Of a stretch of 64,000 nt of DNA, positions 1 to 11,160 are shown in pieces. The DNA comes from Nectonema munidae. Its lineage: Eukaryota > Nematomorpha > Nectonematoida > Nectonematidae. Every line of letters starts with the position of its first letter. Position 1 is the stretch's first letter. The DNA is taken from NCBI GenBank assembly GCA_030549495.1, contig JAUIRK010000341.1:1-64000 (forward strand), written 5' to 3'. The translations under genes were made by a program, and so were the position numbers. The notes beneath the pieces were generated by a model that saw nothing but the letters and a program-made list of their open reading frames with translations, was not told where the DNA came from and ran no database searches.

Positions 1-1990
1 CTTTAACTGGACCTAGAATCACGCGGTACCAATGATCTTTCACAGGACCTAGGATCACGCGGTACCAATGATCTTTAACTGGACCTAGAATCACGCGCTA
101 CCAATGATCTTTCACAGCACCTAGTATCACGCGGTACCAATGATCTTTAACTGGACTTAGAATAACGCGGTACCAATGATCTTTAACTGGACCTAGAATC
201 ACGCGGTATCAATGATCTTTCACAGGACCTAGGATCACGCGGTAACTGGACCTAGAATCACGCGGTACCAATGATCTTTCACAGGACCTAGGATCACGCG
301 GTAACTGGACCTAGAATCACGCGGTACCAATGATCTTTCACAGGACCTAGGATCACGCGGTACCAATGATCTTTAACTGGACCTAGAATCACGCGCTACC
401 AATGATCTTTCACAGCACCTAGTATCACGCGGTACCAATGATCTTTAACTGGACCTAGAATCACGCGGTACCAATGATCTTTAACTGGACCTAGAATCAC
501 GCGCTACCAATGATCTTTCACAGCACCTAGTATCACGCGGTACCAATGATCTTTAACTGCACCTAGTATCACGCGGTACCAATGATCTTTAACTGGACCT
601 AGAATCACGCGGTACCAATGATCTTTAACTGGACCTAGAATCACGCGGTATCAATGATCTTTCACAGCACCTAGTATCACGCGGTACCAATGATCTTTAA
701 CTGGACCTAGAATCACGCGGTACCAATGATCTTTAACTGGACCTAGAATCACGCGCTACCAATGATCTTTCACAGCACCTAGTATCACGCGGTACCAATG
801 ATCTTTAACTGGACCTAGAATCACGCGGTACCAATGATCTTTAACTGGACCTAGAATCACGCGGTATCAATGATCTTTCACAGGACCTAGTATCACGCGG
901 TACCAATGATCTTTAACTGGACCTAGAATCACGCGGTACCAATGATCTTTCACAGGACCTAGGATCACGCGGTACCAATGATCTTTAACTGGACCTAGAA
1001 TCACGCGCTACCAATGATCTTTCACAGCACCTAGGATCACGCGCTACCAATGATCTTTAACTGGACCTAGAATCACGCGCTACCAATGATCTTTCACAGC
1101 ACCTAGTATCACGCGGTACCAATGATCTTTAACTGGACCTAGAATCACGCGGTACCAATGATCTTTAACTGGACCTAGAATCACGCGGTATCAATGATCT
1201 TTCGCAGGACCTAGTATCACGCGGTACCAATGATCTTTAACTGGACCTAGAATCACGCGGTACCAATGATCTTTAACTGGACCTAGAATCACGCGGTATC
1301 AATGATCTTTCACAGGACCTAGTATCACGCGGTATCAATGATCTTTCACAGGACCTAGAATCACGCGGTACCAATGATCTTTCACAGGACCTAGGATCAC
1401 GCGGTACCAATGATCTTTAACTGGACCTAGAATCACGCGGTACCAATGATCTTTCACAGGACCTAGGATCACGCGATACCAATGATCTTTAACTGGACCT
1501 AGAATCACGCGCTACCAATGATCTTTCACAGCACCTAGTATCACGCGGTACCAATGATCTTTAACTGCACCTAGTATCACGCGGTACCAATGATCTTTAA
1601 CTGGACCTAGAATCACGCGGTACCAATGATCTTTAACTGGACCTAGAATCACGCGGTATCAATGATCTTTCACAGCACCTAGAATCACGCGGTACCAATG
1701 ATCTTTAACTGGACCTAGAATCACGCGGTACCAATGATCTTTCACAGGACCTAGGATCACGCGGTAACTGGACCTAGAATCACGCGGTACCAATGATCTT
1801 TCACAGGACCTAGGATCACGCGGTACCAATGATCTTTAACTGGACCTAGAATCACGCGCTACCAATGATCTTTCACAGCACCTAGTATCACGCGGTACCA
1901 ATGATCTTTAACTGGACCTAGAATCACGCGGTACCAATGATCTTTAACTGGACCTAGAATCACGCGGTACCAATGATCTTTAACTGCACC
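1..1990. repeat. 36-bp satellite array (KpnI-site satellite)
   Basis: About 55 head-to-tail copies of a 36-bp unit run from the left edge, so the array probably continues outside the window. Two main unit types are interspersed: one reads CTTTAACTGGACCTAGAATC, the other CTTTCACAGGACCTAGGATC. Both continue with ACGCGGTACCAATGAT. Each unit has two CpGs and usually a GGTACC site, which is striking in so AT-rich a region. Short 24-bp units, lacking the 12 bases between GGTA and AACTGG, occur near 240, 300 and 1765. No ORF runs through it. The copies differ by only one to three bases, so it looks recently homogenised. Confidence 0.97.
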
Positions 1991-2011
1991 TATGAACTGG
2001 TTCTATGAATA

Positions 2012-2180
2012 GAAACGATCGTAGTATACAGGTTGGAGGAATCATCCTAGTAAACAGGTTGGAGATGAATCATCGTAGTATACAGGTTGGAGATGAATCA
2101 TTGTAGTATATAGTTTGGAGATTAATCATCGTAGAATACAGGTTGGAGAAAAATCATCCTAATATACGGGTTGGAGATAA
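2012..2180. repeat. ~28-bp minisatellite next to the satellite
   Basis: About six imperfect copies of a 26-28-bp unit with the core GTAGTATACAGGTTGGAGAT and GAATCATC. Its sequence is unrelated to the 36-bp satellite it adjoins. The copies are more diverged than those of the satellite. A (TA)-rich stretch follows at about 2219-2290. Confidence 0.85.
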
Positions 2181-3600
2181 CACGCAAGTTGTCTACCCGC
2201 GTTCAACCGTACAGGTTATGAGATATATATATGTATATATAATATATGTACATATGAGTATTCCAATATATATATCATTATATATTTTCAAGAGTGTATT
2301 TAAAATAAACACTAAGTTATAAGTTATAGACATTATAATATAAAAATTTTGTTAAAAAAAATGTACATTTGATTTTGATTGACAATTTTTTGCATGAGGA
2401 GGTCATTCAACTATCGTGAAAATTGTACTAAAATATGTAGCTAACGATTTAAGGAAAAGTCACAAAGTTATAAGGCATATGATTCAGCCATTTTTGTACA
2501 ATAGAAATTTCAGTTAAGGAGAGGGGGGTTTAAAATAGCCTCACTGCCACTGTTAGGGTTAAAAACTAGCAGAAGCTTTAAAATTGTGTATTTTTATGTT
2601 TAGGTCAATTGACCCATATGTGACTTTATGATTTATAAAAATTCTGGGACTCCTAGTGTTAATAAGAAGAAGAAGAAGATATCCCTGTTTTGTCTTCCAA
2701 GACATTGAAAAATCATTTGCGCTTCCAATTTCCCGATCAAAGATCGTTTGAATCTAGCAAAAACCTGTTTGAAAATGAAAATCTAAAAGTAAAGTTTGAG
2801 AGGAACAATTTATCCTAAAGTAAGTTTTACTATTCACTCAAATTGAAGCGATGACAGCATTCATGAATAAACTCTTAATAAAAACAGTAAACTATAAAGA
2901 AGTTATTGAGAACGGTGATGTTTTTGAAAAAAGGCCTTGTAGAGATGTATCTATATTATTATATAGATGCATTATTATATCTTATTATGTATCTATATAG
3001 TTCTATATGTAAGAATAAAACGGTCTGAAAATTTTGTGGTGATGTTCATAAAAGTAGTGAGTGTCAGTGTTTGGATTCCTTTAATTACAGTTGTGCAAAA
3101 AGTAAATTTGATAAATGATACTGCTTTAAGTTTTCTATATCCGCTAGTTCAAAGTGAAATTAATTTTGTAAAAAAGAATATTACTTATTATGAATAATAT
3201 GAATTTTAATAATTTTTCAAATTTTTGACCTATTAAAACTCTTTCATCTCATTTCACTCATAATGCTAAATCACCCATCTATACCACCTTAGATAATGAC
3301 ATTAAAATTGATGGTAGCTTTAGTATTTTTGTCTCAATGTTCAGCCAATTAGCTATAAACTAATAATTAAATTTTTTTTTTATTTTAAATAGTTTAATAA
3401 TTAGCGTTTAAACAAGCTTTCTTTGCATCCTCTTTCAGTACTTTGTTTCCAGGAAACTTCGACTCAAATTTTAAAAATTATAAATTACCTCCCTATATTA
3501 TTTTTTGTTTCCTAAAACACTAAGTCAACATGGTCGACTGGCTTTTTTTTGTTCCTGAGAGTTTTATTTATAAAATTGTTAAGTCTTTTGAAAAGTAAAC
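2181..3600. other. AT-rich stretch with no recognisable gene
   Basis: It contains a TA-rich microsatellite at about 2219-2290 and otherwise AT-rich sequence. A 76-codon ORF at 2967-3197 has no recognisable family and low-complexity composition, so I do not call it a gene. A GCCACTGTTAGGGTTAA motif near 2550 looks like a piggyBac-type right end, but no partner end was found. Confidence 0.5.
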
Positions 3601-5330
3601 TATAATTGTTATGAATATGAGATTGTGTCTCACTTTACAAAAATAACCATACGACTTTTATCCATAACTATTATAAATTTCCCTCTCTACTTTCTAAGAA
3701 TATTGACTTAATAGATTTTGACAACTATCTATTTAAAATTCTTAACCCTACTTCTAACTCCATGGTTGGAGACTTTGACTTTAATCTACTCAAATATAAA
3801 CATGATATTAAAATTTCTAACTTTTTGAATCTTCTTTATACTAGGGTTTGCTCCCGGTTCTGAAATACCGGGACGTTACCGGTTCAAAAAATTTGGGAAC
3901 CGTTTCGAAACCAAAAAAGTATTCGCGGTTCCGAGAATAACTTAGTTGTAATTGATTTATTTCACTATGCAATTCTTTGCATAAAACTTTACTGAACTTC
4001 ATTCATATAAAATCTTTTTTTTATTGTCATCTCATTTTAATGGTAAACGGAGAAAAGTGTGCAAACGACAAAAGAGTTTCTTTTTCTTTTTTTTCTCTGC
4101 TGCACACTTTTGTCGTTTGCACACTTTTCTCCTAGAACCATTTAAATAATGATAAAGATATAGAAAGAAAAAGTGTACATTTGTTTATAATAAATCAAAA
4201 ACGTCAATTTCATTGCATCTTTTTGCTGTCTATATATCTCTTTAAGGAACCGGGATTTCCCGGTTTTGTAAGTTTTTTTCGGTATCAGTTACTAATTTTC
4301 GATACTTATGCAAACCCTACTTTATACCTCAAATTTTTTTCTGAGATTTCTTCTGTAACTTGTCCCTCTTGATAATATCTTTATCGCCATCAAGCATACA
4401 TGACCACAACTCTTTTGTGATCGAAACTCATATATCCGACTATTTTCGTAATCTAACAACACTAAACTTTTTTTGTAGTTTTATCCCTTCCCATTCTTAT
4501 AAAATTGATTAAAAGTCTGACTGGATAACTAATCATTTATTAACTTCGATTAAACAAAGAGATCTTCTCTATAAAAAAATAAAAAATAACATTTTCAATT
4601 TACACCTAAAAATAAATTTATTTTTTACGAAATAAAATAAAATATGAAATTTAAAATGCTATGAAAAAATACTTTGAGGCAGCCTATTTTCAGAATCATA
4701 TTAATACTGCTAGCTTGTGGAAAATGATTAATTCTTTCATTAAACCCCTGAAAAACCCTATTAAGTCTCTTTATTTTGGCGAAAGTATTGTAATAAATCA
4801 AGTAATTACAATTACTACTTCAATTCTAATAATAGCACTTAAATTAAAACACCTTCATCTTTTGACCTCCATCCTATTAGTGTGAATGATGCAATACTGC
4901 CTATAAATGCCATTAAAACAGCAAATGCAAAGATTTTTATGGTGTATCTCTCTTTGATGTAAAATTGATCACGAATTAGATTGTTCACATCTCAACGACT
5001 AGCTTTAATTTGTGTACATCTATGTTTCTCTTTCCTAAATCTTTAAAATGTTCGATAATAATCTTACCTCTACATAAAAGATGTGATAAAAATTTGGTTT
5101 AAAATTATAGACCTATTCTATCATTTCAACCATATCAAAGTTATTTGAAAGGTTAATTTACAACCAACTGCAAGTTTATTTTATTCAAAGTTGTATTTTC
5201 TACTCATTACAATTTGCTTTTACCAAAAGTTATTCTACTCAACTTTTTCACAATTAAATGATATGAATAAACATTCAATTTTCTATTTTGTTGTAGGAAA
5301 AAGTGCATTAAAAACTTATCTCAACCCCTT
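3600..5330 (+). mobile_element. Decayed non-LTR retrotransposon (CR1/Jockey-like LINE), 5'-truncated
   Basis: Frame-broken translation on the + strand follows the LINE order. The endonuclease end is seen at about 3765 (GDFDFNLLKY, matching GDFNINLL) and 4365 (DNIFI). The linker follows at about 4660-4760 (YFEAAYFQNH, then LWKMINSFIK). The start of the reverse transcriptase is at about 5115-5240 (SKLFERLIYNQL, then FAFTKSYST). Many stops and frame changes mark it as old. It is interrupted at 3842-4319 by a hAT-type MITE. Its family resembles the better-kept LINE at 37.4-43.9 kb but it is not the same copy. Confidence 0.7.
3842..4319. mobile_element. Non-autonomous hAT-like MITE inserted in a LINE
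   Basis: A 478-bp element with termini TAGGGTTTGC and GCAAACCCTA, a perfect 10-bp inverted repeat. It is flanked by an exact 8-bp duplication CTTTATAC (3834-3841 and 4320-4327), the hAT signature. Subterminal CCGGTT/CCGGGA motifs are repeated on both sides. Inside is a perfect 26-bp stem (4049-4074 pairing with 4107-4132). There is no transposase. Removing it and one duplication restores a continuous LINE sequence, which proves the insertion order. Confidence 0.88.
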
Positions 5331-8097
5331 CCTTGAAGACTCTATGAAAATCCGTGCGCCAATTTCCCAAGTAAATAATATCCTAGCTTCAAATTTATGG
5401 GCCTCAAAAAGATTACCAGATGCAATCAAGTAATCTCCTATCCAACAAAAATCAAAAGTATTTTCCAAGTTTGTGCCAGAACAAGGTTTGCAATAAACAC
5501 AAAAATTTTTTGTGATGCTTGTTTTAAAATAATATAAAATGAAGTTTTAATTTTTTTAACCATTTCATGCATTGATTTTCTTCAATTAATTGCCTACTTT
5601 CATTTTTAATCGGTTTTTATATACATTAAGTGGACAGTGGTGTCCCATTGTGCCTGAAAGGGTTAAAGAGAAAGCATTTTTTTTCAAGTTTTTGAACAAT
5701 CGAAAAGTATTTTGATTTCTAACTACTTTACTTGTGCCGTCGTTCATTAATATTATTAAAAGGTTTAACATCATGCAAATGACTGCGAAATTATATTTTT
5801 TGCGTAAAAAGATTGAATGAGGCAAAATAGGTATTTGTAATTTACTAACACCAATTAACTAATTATGGCGCCTAAATGATACAAATCCTTCTAACGCTTG
5901 ATCAAATTATTTTATCTTCCTTTTTAAAACTATAATTTACGTTTTTTAGGAAAATACTGTTTGCAAATTGCTGGATTCTCTAAAATTTTAAGCTGCTTCA
6001 TAATAAATACAAGAATGAATGGCTGAATAGCTTCTGCTTCTTGCTGTATATTTATTCTTCATAACAAATATATTTTCTCACAAAATTTTTTTTATATTTT
6101 CGAAAAATAAAAGAACTAGGTACTCCACTGCTTTTGTTTGTCGCATAATTTTACATACTACTTAGATTTTTTTAGATTATGAAGATTTCAAAAAAAATTA
6201 GGTAAAATTTTCGTTCTTTTGTTGATACTTTTAGGACATTGTTATTTAATGTTAATGCAACTTTTTACTTTAATCCCGGATATTTTTTATTATTCGTATG
6301 AAAAATTCCATTTTATTATTAATGGCGACCCATTTTTTGAATTTACATTTATATTTATTATTATTAGCATAGGAAACATCAGTGGTACAAGAATTTAATG
6401 TGTCACAGAATTTCCCAATAAAAAACTGGTTAACTTATTTGGATTATGAGAGGGAGACCGTAAAAATGAAAAGATTATGAGAGGGGAACCACAAGAATGA
6501 AACGATTTTTGATAATTTGATAATGTCCAAAAACTTTATAGCATTAAATTTATGTCGTTGTGCTGTTTAACCTGGCATTAAAATTAAACGATAGCAAGAT
6601 GCGAAAATGATTGGAAATGAAAGAATTTATGACACCAAAATTTTATAATTCACAGTGGAAAAAGTAATAAAAAATCATGAATAAGGAATAAATGTTGGAT
6701 ACGTGTGGTCATTGTGATAGCCGCGTTAAAATTGTTGAAGAAAAGCATCTAAAAACTACTTTTTTCAAATAAAATGAATTCATTGTTGGCCATGATACAT
6801 ATTAACCGTGGATCCAGGAAAAAAATGAAAGAGCTAATCTAGAGTAGGAATGCGCAAAATAGAGCATCATGCAGCAAGATTAGTGTAGTTCGGAGAGCGA
6901 TTTAGAGGCATAAGACTAAGCAGAGTAGGCCAGATCGAAAAATGTTGAAGTGTTCAGGAAACAATTTGATCTCACCTCTATATATTACAAAAAATAAATT
7001 GTTGAGAATATTCAAACTAATTTCTTTTGTGTGGTAAGAAATATTGTTATTTATAAAAAAAAGCGAAGCCGCCAAGATTCTTAAAATGAAGAAGGCTTAT
7101 GAATAAATGAGTGTCTCTGTTGAGAAACCATTTTAGCATTTTCATGCATATAACCATGTTTCTTGTATACAAAACAAAGGACAGATAAGGAATGAATTAG
7201 ATCAGAATTTAAATGAGTTAATAGAATTTCCAATTCATCCAATTTAGACTTTAAAGAACTTGCTAAATTAAATGTTGATAGAGATATGTTGTAAGATGTA
7301 AGATATCAGAAGTCTCAATTCCTAAATTCGTTATATTCGCGTGGATAAATTCTAGGACCAATAAATAGAACTAAAAAATAGATGTTGAATCATATCAACT
7401 GTGAAAATGTGTCATTAGCAAGGCGAGTATTCAATTTTTGCTTGCACTGACAAAAGCTCCTATAAGAAAATTTCGAGTTAGTTTAGTAACTGCTTTTTTG
7501 TTGTTTTTCAGGTCAATAAAAGTCACTTTTTAATTAAATCAATAAAGGTCCATTTTTTAGATTAATAAAATCAATTGTTATCTTTGAGTCACGATCGGTC
7601 ATCAATGAACCACTAAATAAAAATCGTCTGTTTTAGTTTACACGAGTATTCATTCAAAAATAAAAATAGACGATCGAAACGTTAGTGCCTGACAAAGCAA
7701 AGATTTTATTGAACTTCTATTGATTATATTGAAAAACTGGATTTCTTGGATTTTAAAACAAATGTGTGGAAGGTGTTAATTCTATTGATGTTAAGAAAGA
7801 TGTTATCTTAATATAAGATTGACATTTGTTATCAAACCTGGTAAAGTCAAAAAAATTTCATTTTTGTTGCACTTAAAATGATTCCAAAATATATTTAAAA
7901 CAAGTTTGCCATATATTTGACTGAATTTTTTGAAGTTTTTATGCCAATAAGAGTTCATTTTTTGATTAGATCAATAAAATTATATTTTTCTCTTTCAATA
8001 AAATTTTGAAATTTGTTTTTAGCAAAAATTTAAGAAAAAATGATTAAGTCAAAGCGTTTAGTTGTGAAATATGTTATTATTTGATATTGGTAATGAG
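5295..8097. other. Intergenic AT-rich stretch, no gene recognised
   Basis: Apart from one copy of a dispersed repeat (5612-5700) I see no gene. A possible exon at 5299-5372 has a pyrimidine-rich TTGTAG acceptor and a CAA|GTAAAT donor and could encode a peptide containing YLNPFLEDS. No family was recognised and no partner exons were found. Short local duplications occur at about 6443-6500. Confidence 0.4.
5607..5700 (+). repeat. Dispersed ~90-bp repeat, copy 1 (piggyBac-end-like)
   Basis: Matches 8094-8205 almost base for base through TATACATTAAGTGGACAGTG and GCCTGAAAGGGTTAA, then more loosely through AAAGCATTTTTTTTC. GAAAGGG|TTAA is the form of a piggyBac right end, but homology continues past TTAA. 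The repeat is therefore either a larger family or a shared insertion context. No matching left end was found. Confidence 0.65.
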
Positions 8098-8205
8098 TTT
8101 TTATATACATTAAGTGGACAGTGGTGTCCCATTGTGCCTGAAAGGGTTAAAAAAGAAAGCATTTTTTTTCGCGTCTCTTTCTTTCAAGTGTTTGAGACAT
8201 AATCT
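8094..8205 (+). repeat. Dispersed ~90-bp repeat, copy 2 (piggyBac-end-like)
   Basis: Second copy of the repeat at 5607-5700, in the same orientation 2.5 kb away, with an 18-bp expansion (GCGTCTCTTTCTTTC-like) after the T run. It lies about 220 bp left of the piggyBac element at 8424-10708 but does not share that element's terminal sequence. Confidence 0.65.
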
Positions 8206-8423
8206 CAAACCTTACTTAAATATAGTCATTCATTGGTAAAGGAATTTTTAATTTGTACTATGATTGGACAAGTTTTGACACCATAAATCTAAAGATCAAT
8301 CAGCGGCAAAGGATGGAAATTTTAAGTCTGAAAATATTTGATTCATATGATTCTATTTATTAAAACTCTAAAAATCAGGAATTACGCTTTTTTCATTTAC
8401 TATTTTTAAAGCCAATTTTTAAA

Positions 8424-10708
8424 CCCTTATTAGGATGAAAAAATTAAACAACCTAATTGGGACAAGTGACTATCTTTTTCTATAATATATATTATATTAA
8501 TTGGTTTTGGCATATATAAGTAACAGAAAATGTTATTAAATGTATTTATTTTCATGAATTTTCGCAAAATGTACAACTTACAGTTTTTTTTTCACAGGAG
8601 TGTTCTTTACAGCACGCTTTCAAACAAGTGTTGCATCTTTTTCTTGTAGACTTCTTACAAATGAAACATCTTCTTGGAGTTTCTTGCGCTATTCTATTTA
8701 GATCAGATGAAACGGGCGCATACGATAAAAAATAACGTATTACATGCTTTATTTCGGTAGAGAGATGTGGATTTTTTAACCTTTTTTCCATGTTAGCTGC
8801 TGAAAGTTTTTCCCCTAAGACTTTTAGAAAAGTTTTTCTTGACTGACAATATCCATTTTTCTTTGCCATTATGTAAGCATTTAGGCATGAAACATCAAGC
8901 ATGTTAAAAAATATGATTAATGGCCAGCGTACAGTTTTTCTTCTGACTGTATATTCTTCTACATTTTCGTCCATTAGATCGACGCCACCTTTTGTTTTAT
9001 TGTAAAAGTTTATGAGATCTGGTACTCTTTTTTCATTAGCGAAATCCGAAGAAAAAAGTTGCTTGACAAAAGACACACGGTTTTGTTCTTTTTTGGAGCA
9101 TAAGACATAATTACTATTTTGTTTTTATTATCATACTTAAAAACTGTTGTGTTTATTTCTCTACCTTTTGAATTTTTGAATGATAATGGAAGTTCTTTTT
9201 TATTTTGACGAATCGTTCCTACTAAAGTAAGTTTTTTTTTCAAGAAGTTTCACTGCTAGACTATGACTTGTAAAGAAGTTGTCAAGCGTGATATTTCTTC
9301 CTGTTTTTTCAAAAGGCTTCACCAACTCGAGGCAAACTTTTTCAGCTAAATTTATTGTTCTTGCATTATTTTCTCTACCCAAATAAATTATTCCGTTGAG
9401 AGCATAGCTTGAGTTTGCCTCACAAATCCAAAATATCTTTAGTCCATATTTTTTGGGTTTTGAAGGCATGTATGTTTTGCCAGGTATTTTACCTCGATAC
9501 CCAACTAATTGCTCGTCTATTGTTAGAAATTCTTCAGGAATGTAGTGACGTCTTTGTGAAAGTAGAAACAGTTCCCATACTTCCCTTATAGCCGCAAGTT
9601 TGTCGTTCTCTTTTCTTTGACTTCTTGTAATAAGATTGTCAAACCTTAGACACCTAAGGAAAAGTTTCATACGCGAAAACGCCATACAGGCTTTATAAAA
9701 AGGCTTGCTATCTTTTTCTTTATAAAAATCGTTCAAATCACAAAAATTGTCGCGATCCGCACCTGCTCTGATAAGAAAACCAATTGAAGCTTCAAACTCA
9801 TCATAAGTAAACTTTGAGAATAATTTTGAAGAAAACTTAGATGGATTTGAAGCCTTGATCATAAAAACTTTTTGATTTGTAAATCTTAGAATATGTATTC
9901 TAATTTCTTCAGGTAAAGTCAAATCAAATAATTCTTTTTCGTCGACGCTTTTTGTACAGGTTCTTGCTTTCTCTGTGACAATATTACGCTTCAAACGCAC
10001 AATATTATCTTTCAATTTATAATCCCACTTTACATCACCTACAGCTTCTTCTTCTCCTTCTTCTTCATTAGAAAGGGAATCATCTGTACTTTCATTTTCA
10101 GAAAAAACAACTATATCTTCTGAATCTTCCTCTAAAGTTCGGAGATTATTATTCATGTCAAAATTCTCTTCAACGTTTTCATCATCGCTTGAAAAATTTG
10201 AAAATTCTATAGATTCTGAATATCTAAATCATCGTCACATAATTTGCTAATTTTTAATAAGCTACAGGCTTCAATAAAGGTCTTTCGTTTATTCATAGTG
10301 TACAAAAAATTGAGAAAAAAAATCAATAATGAAATGAAAGGAAGCAGAGAGAGTGTGCAACAAGATATTGTGTCTCATTCAATCATGACAACCGGAAAGA
10401 GTTTCTGTGACAATTCTTCTTTACTAAATGCCAATGCATGAAACAACCCTTGTACCTATATTAAAAGCTATGCATGAATTTATATAGAAAGACGTTGACT
10501 ACAAAATGTAGTCAACTTCACTATATATGAAAAACATAGAATAACTCTCTTCATCACAAACATTCAATACTGTTATTTTCATATATTTTAACCTATTATA
10601 CAAGCAAATTGTATGCGCAATTATGAAGTTTTTACTCAATTATTCAACGAGTTATAAATAATAATACTTTTGCTGACTACATTTTGTAGTCAATTATCCT
10701 GATAAGGG
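8424..10708 (-). mobile_element. piggyBac-type DNA transposon with both ends
   Basis: The left terminus CCCTTATTAGGAT (8424-8436) is the inverted match of the right terminus ATCCTGATAAGGG (10696-10708), with 12 of 13 positions agreeing. TTAA, the piggyBac target, abuts the right end (10709-10712) and lies one base from the left end (8419-8422). A palindromic subterminal motif GACTACATTTTGTAGTC sits at about 10676 and again near 10498 as GACTACAAAATGTAGTC. The element carries one minus-strand transposase gene, now frameshifted. At about 2.3 kb it is the usual size for a piggyBac element. Confidence 0.85.
8552..10156 (-). pseudogene. piggyBac transposase, frameshifted
   Basis: On the minus strand it has an acidic N-terminal region, then the DDE_Tnp_1_7 domain. 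Visible blocks are DEQLVGYRGKIPGKTYMPSK with the first catalytic Asp, LDNFFTSHSLAVKLLEKK with the second, and YNKTKGGVDLMDENVEEY with the third, followed by RRKTVRWPLIIFFNML. The C-terminus is a cysteine-rich RING-like finger (CFICKKSTRKRCNTCLKACC). The frame changes twice: in the T run at about 9232-9240, and again near 9070. The N-terminal frame is probably also broken just above 10156. As it stands it cannot make one full protein. The fully retained domain order says it died recently. Confidence 0.9.
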
Positions 10709-10867
10709 TTAATTCGGTTATGAAGTTAACTTTTTTCAAATTTTTTAGGTCAATATTTTTTGTTCTGCTCATCAGATAACTGTAAAGTGACTTGATCATG
10801 GAAACATTTACAAAATACACAGACTTAGAAAAATTCTTGAGACCAGATGATTTACATATAAAATTCA

Positions 10868-11160
10868 GCGTATACGTATAGGACTAAGAAGAGTACAATG
10901 AAAAATAAGAATATATTGAACACTGAGCAATGAATATACAAAATCAAGTGCACGCGTATCGTGCAATTTCAAGAGGTTATGAAAAATAGGTATATGTTTA
11001 ACATCCAGCAAAGTATATATATACAAATTCAAGCCTTCACCTAAATTTTCATCTTTGGTGTCATTCAAATAGCACAAACGATTTCATTGGTAGAAAGTTA
11101 TCCAATAAACTTACGGCACATGCCATACACGGATTCCTCAACATTACCCTTCTCTGCCAT
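10868..11160 (-). CDS. Tentative two-exon micro-gene, unknown function
   Basis: On the minus strand, an ATG at 11160 in good context opens 15 codons (MAEKGNVEESVYGMC) and ends at a textbook donor, GCC|GTAAGT (11115). An ATTTAG acceptor at about 11030 continues in the matching phase (1) for about 54 codons to a stop. The predicted 70-residue product has no family I know. Its second exon contains two diverged ~75-bp tandem copies, visible as LLDVKHIPIFHNLL against LLSVQYILIFHCTL, which argues for repeat origin. The exon-1 look is good; the whole gene model is weak. A further exon not found here is equally possible. Confidence 0.25.

Noticed and set aside
1-1990. CRISPR-like array
   Set aside because: Units are head-to-tail without unique spacers, in a eukaryotic context.
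2967-3197. 76-codon ORF starting MHYYILLCIYIVLYV
   Set aside because: Low-complexity, hydrophobic from AT-rich codons, no family, no splice context.
8552-10156. Domesticated piggyBac host gene
   Set aside because: Two or more frame changes and intact terminal repeats with TTAA favour an ordinary dead transposon.
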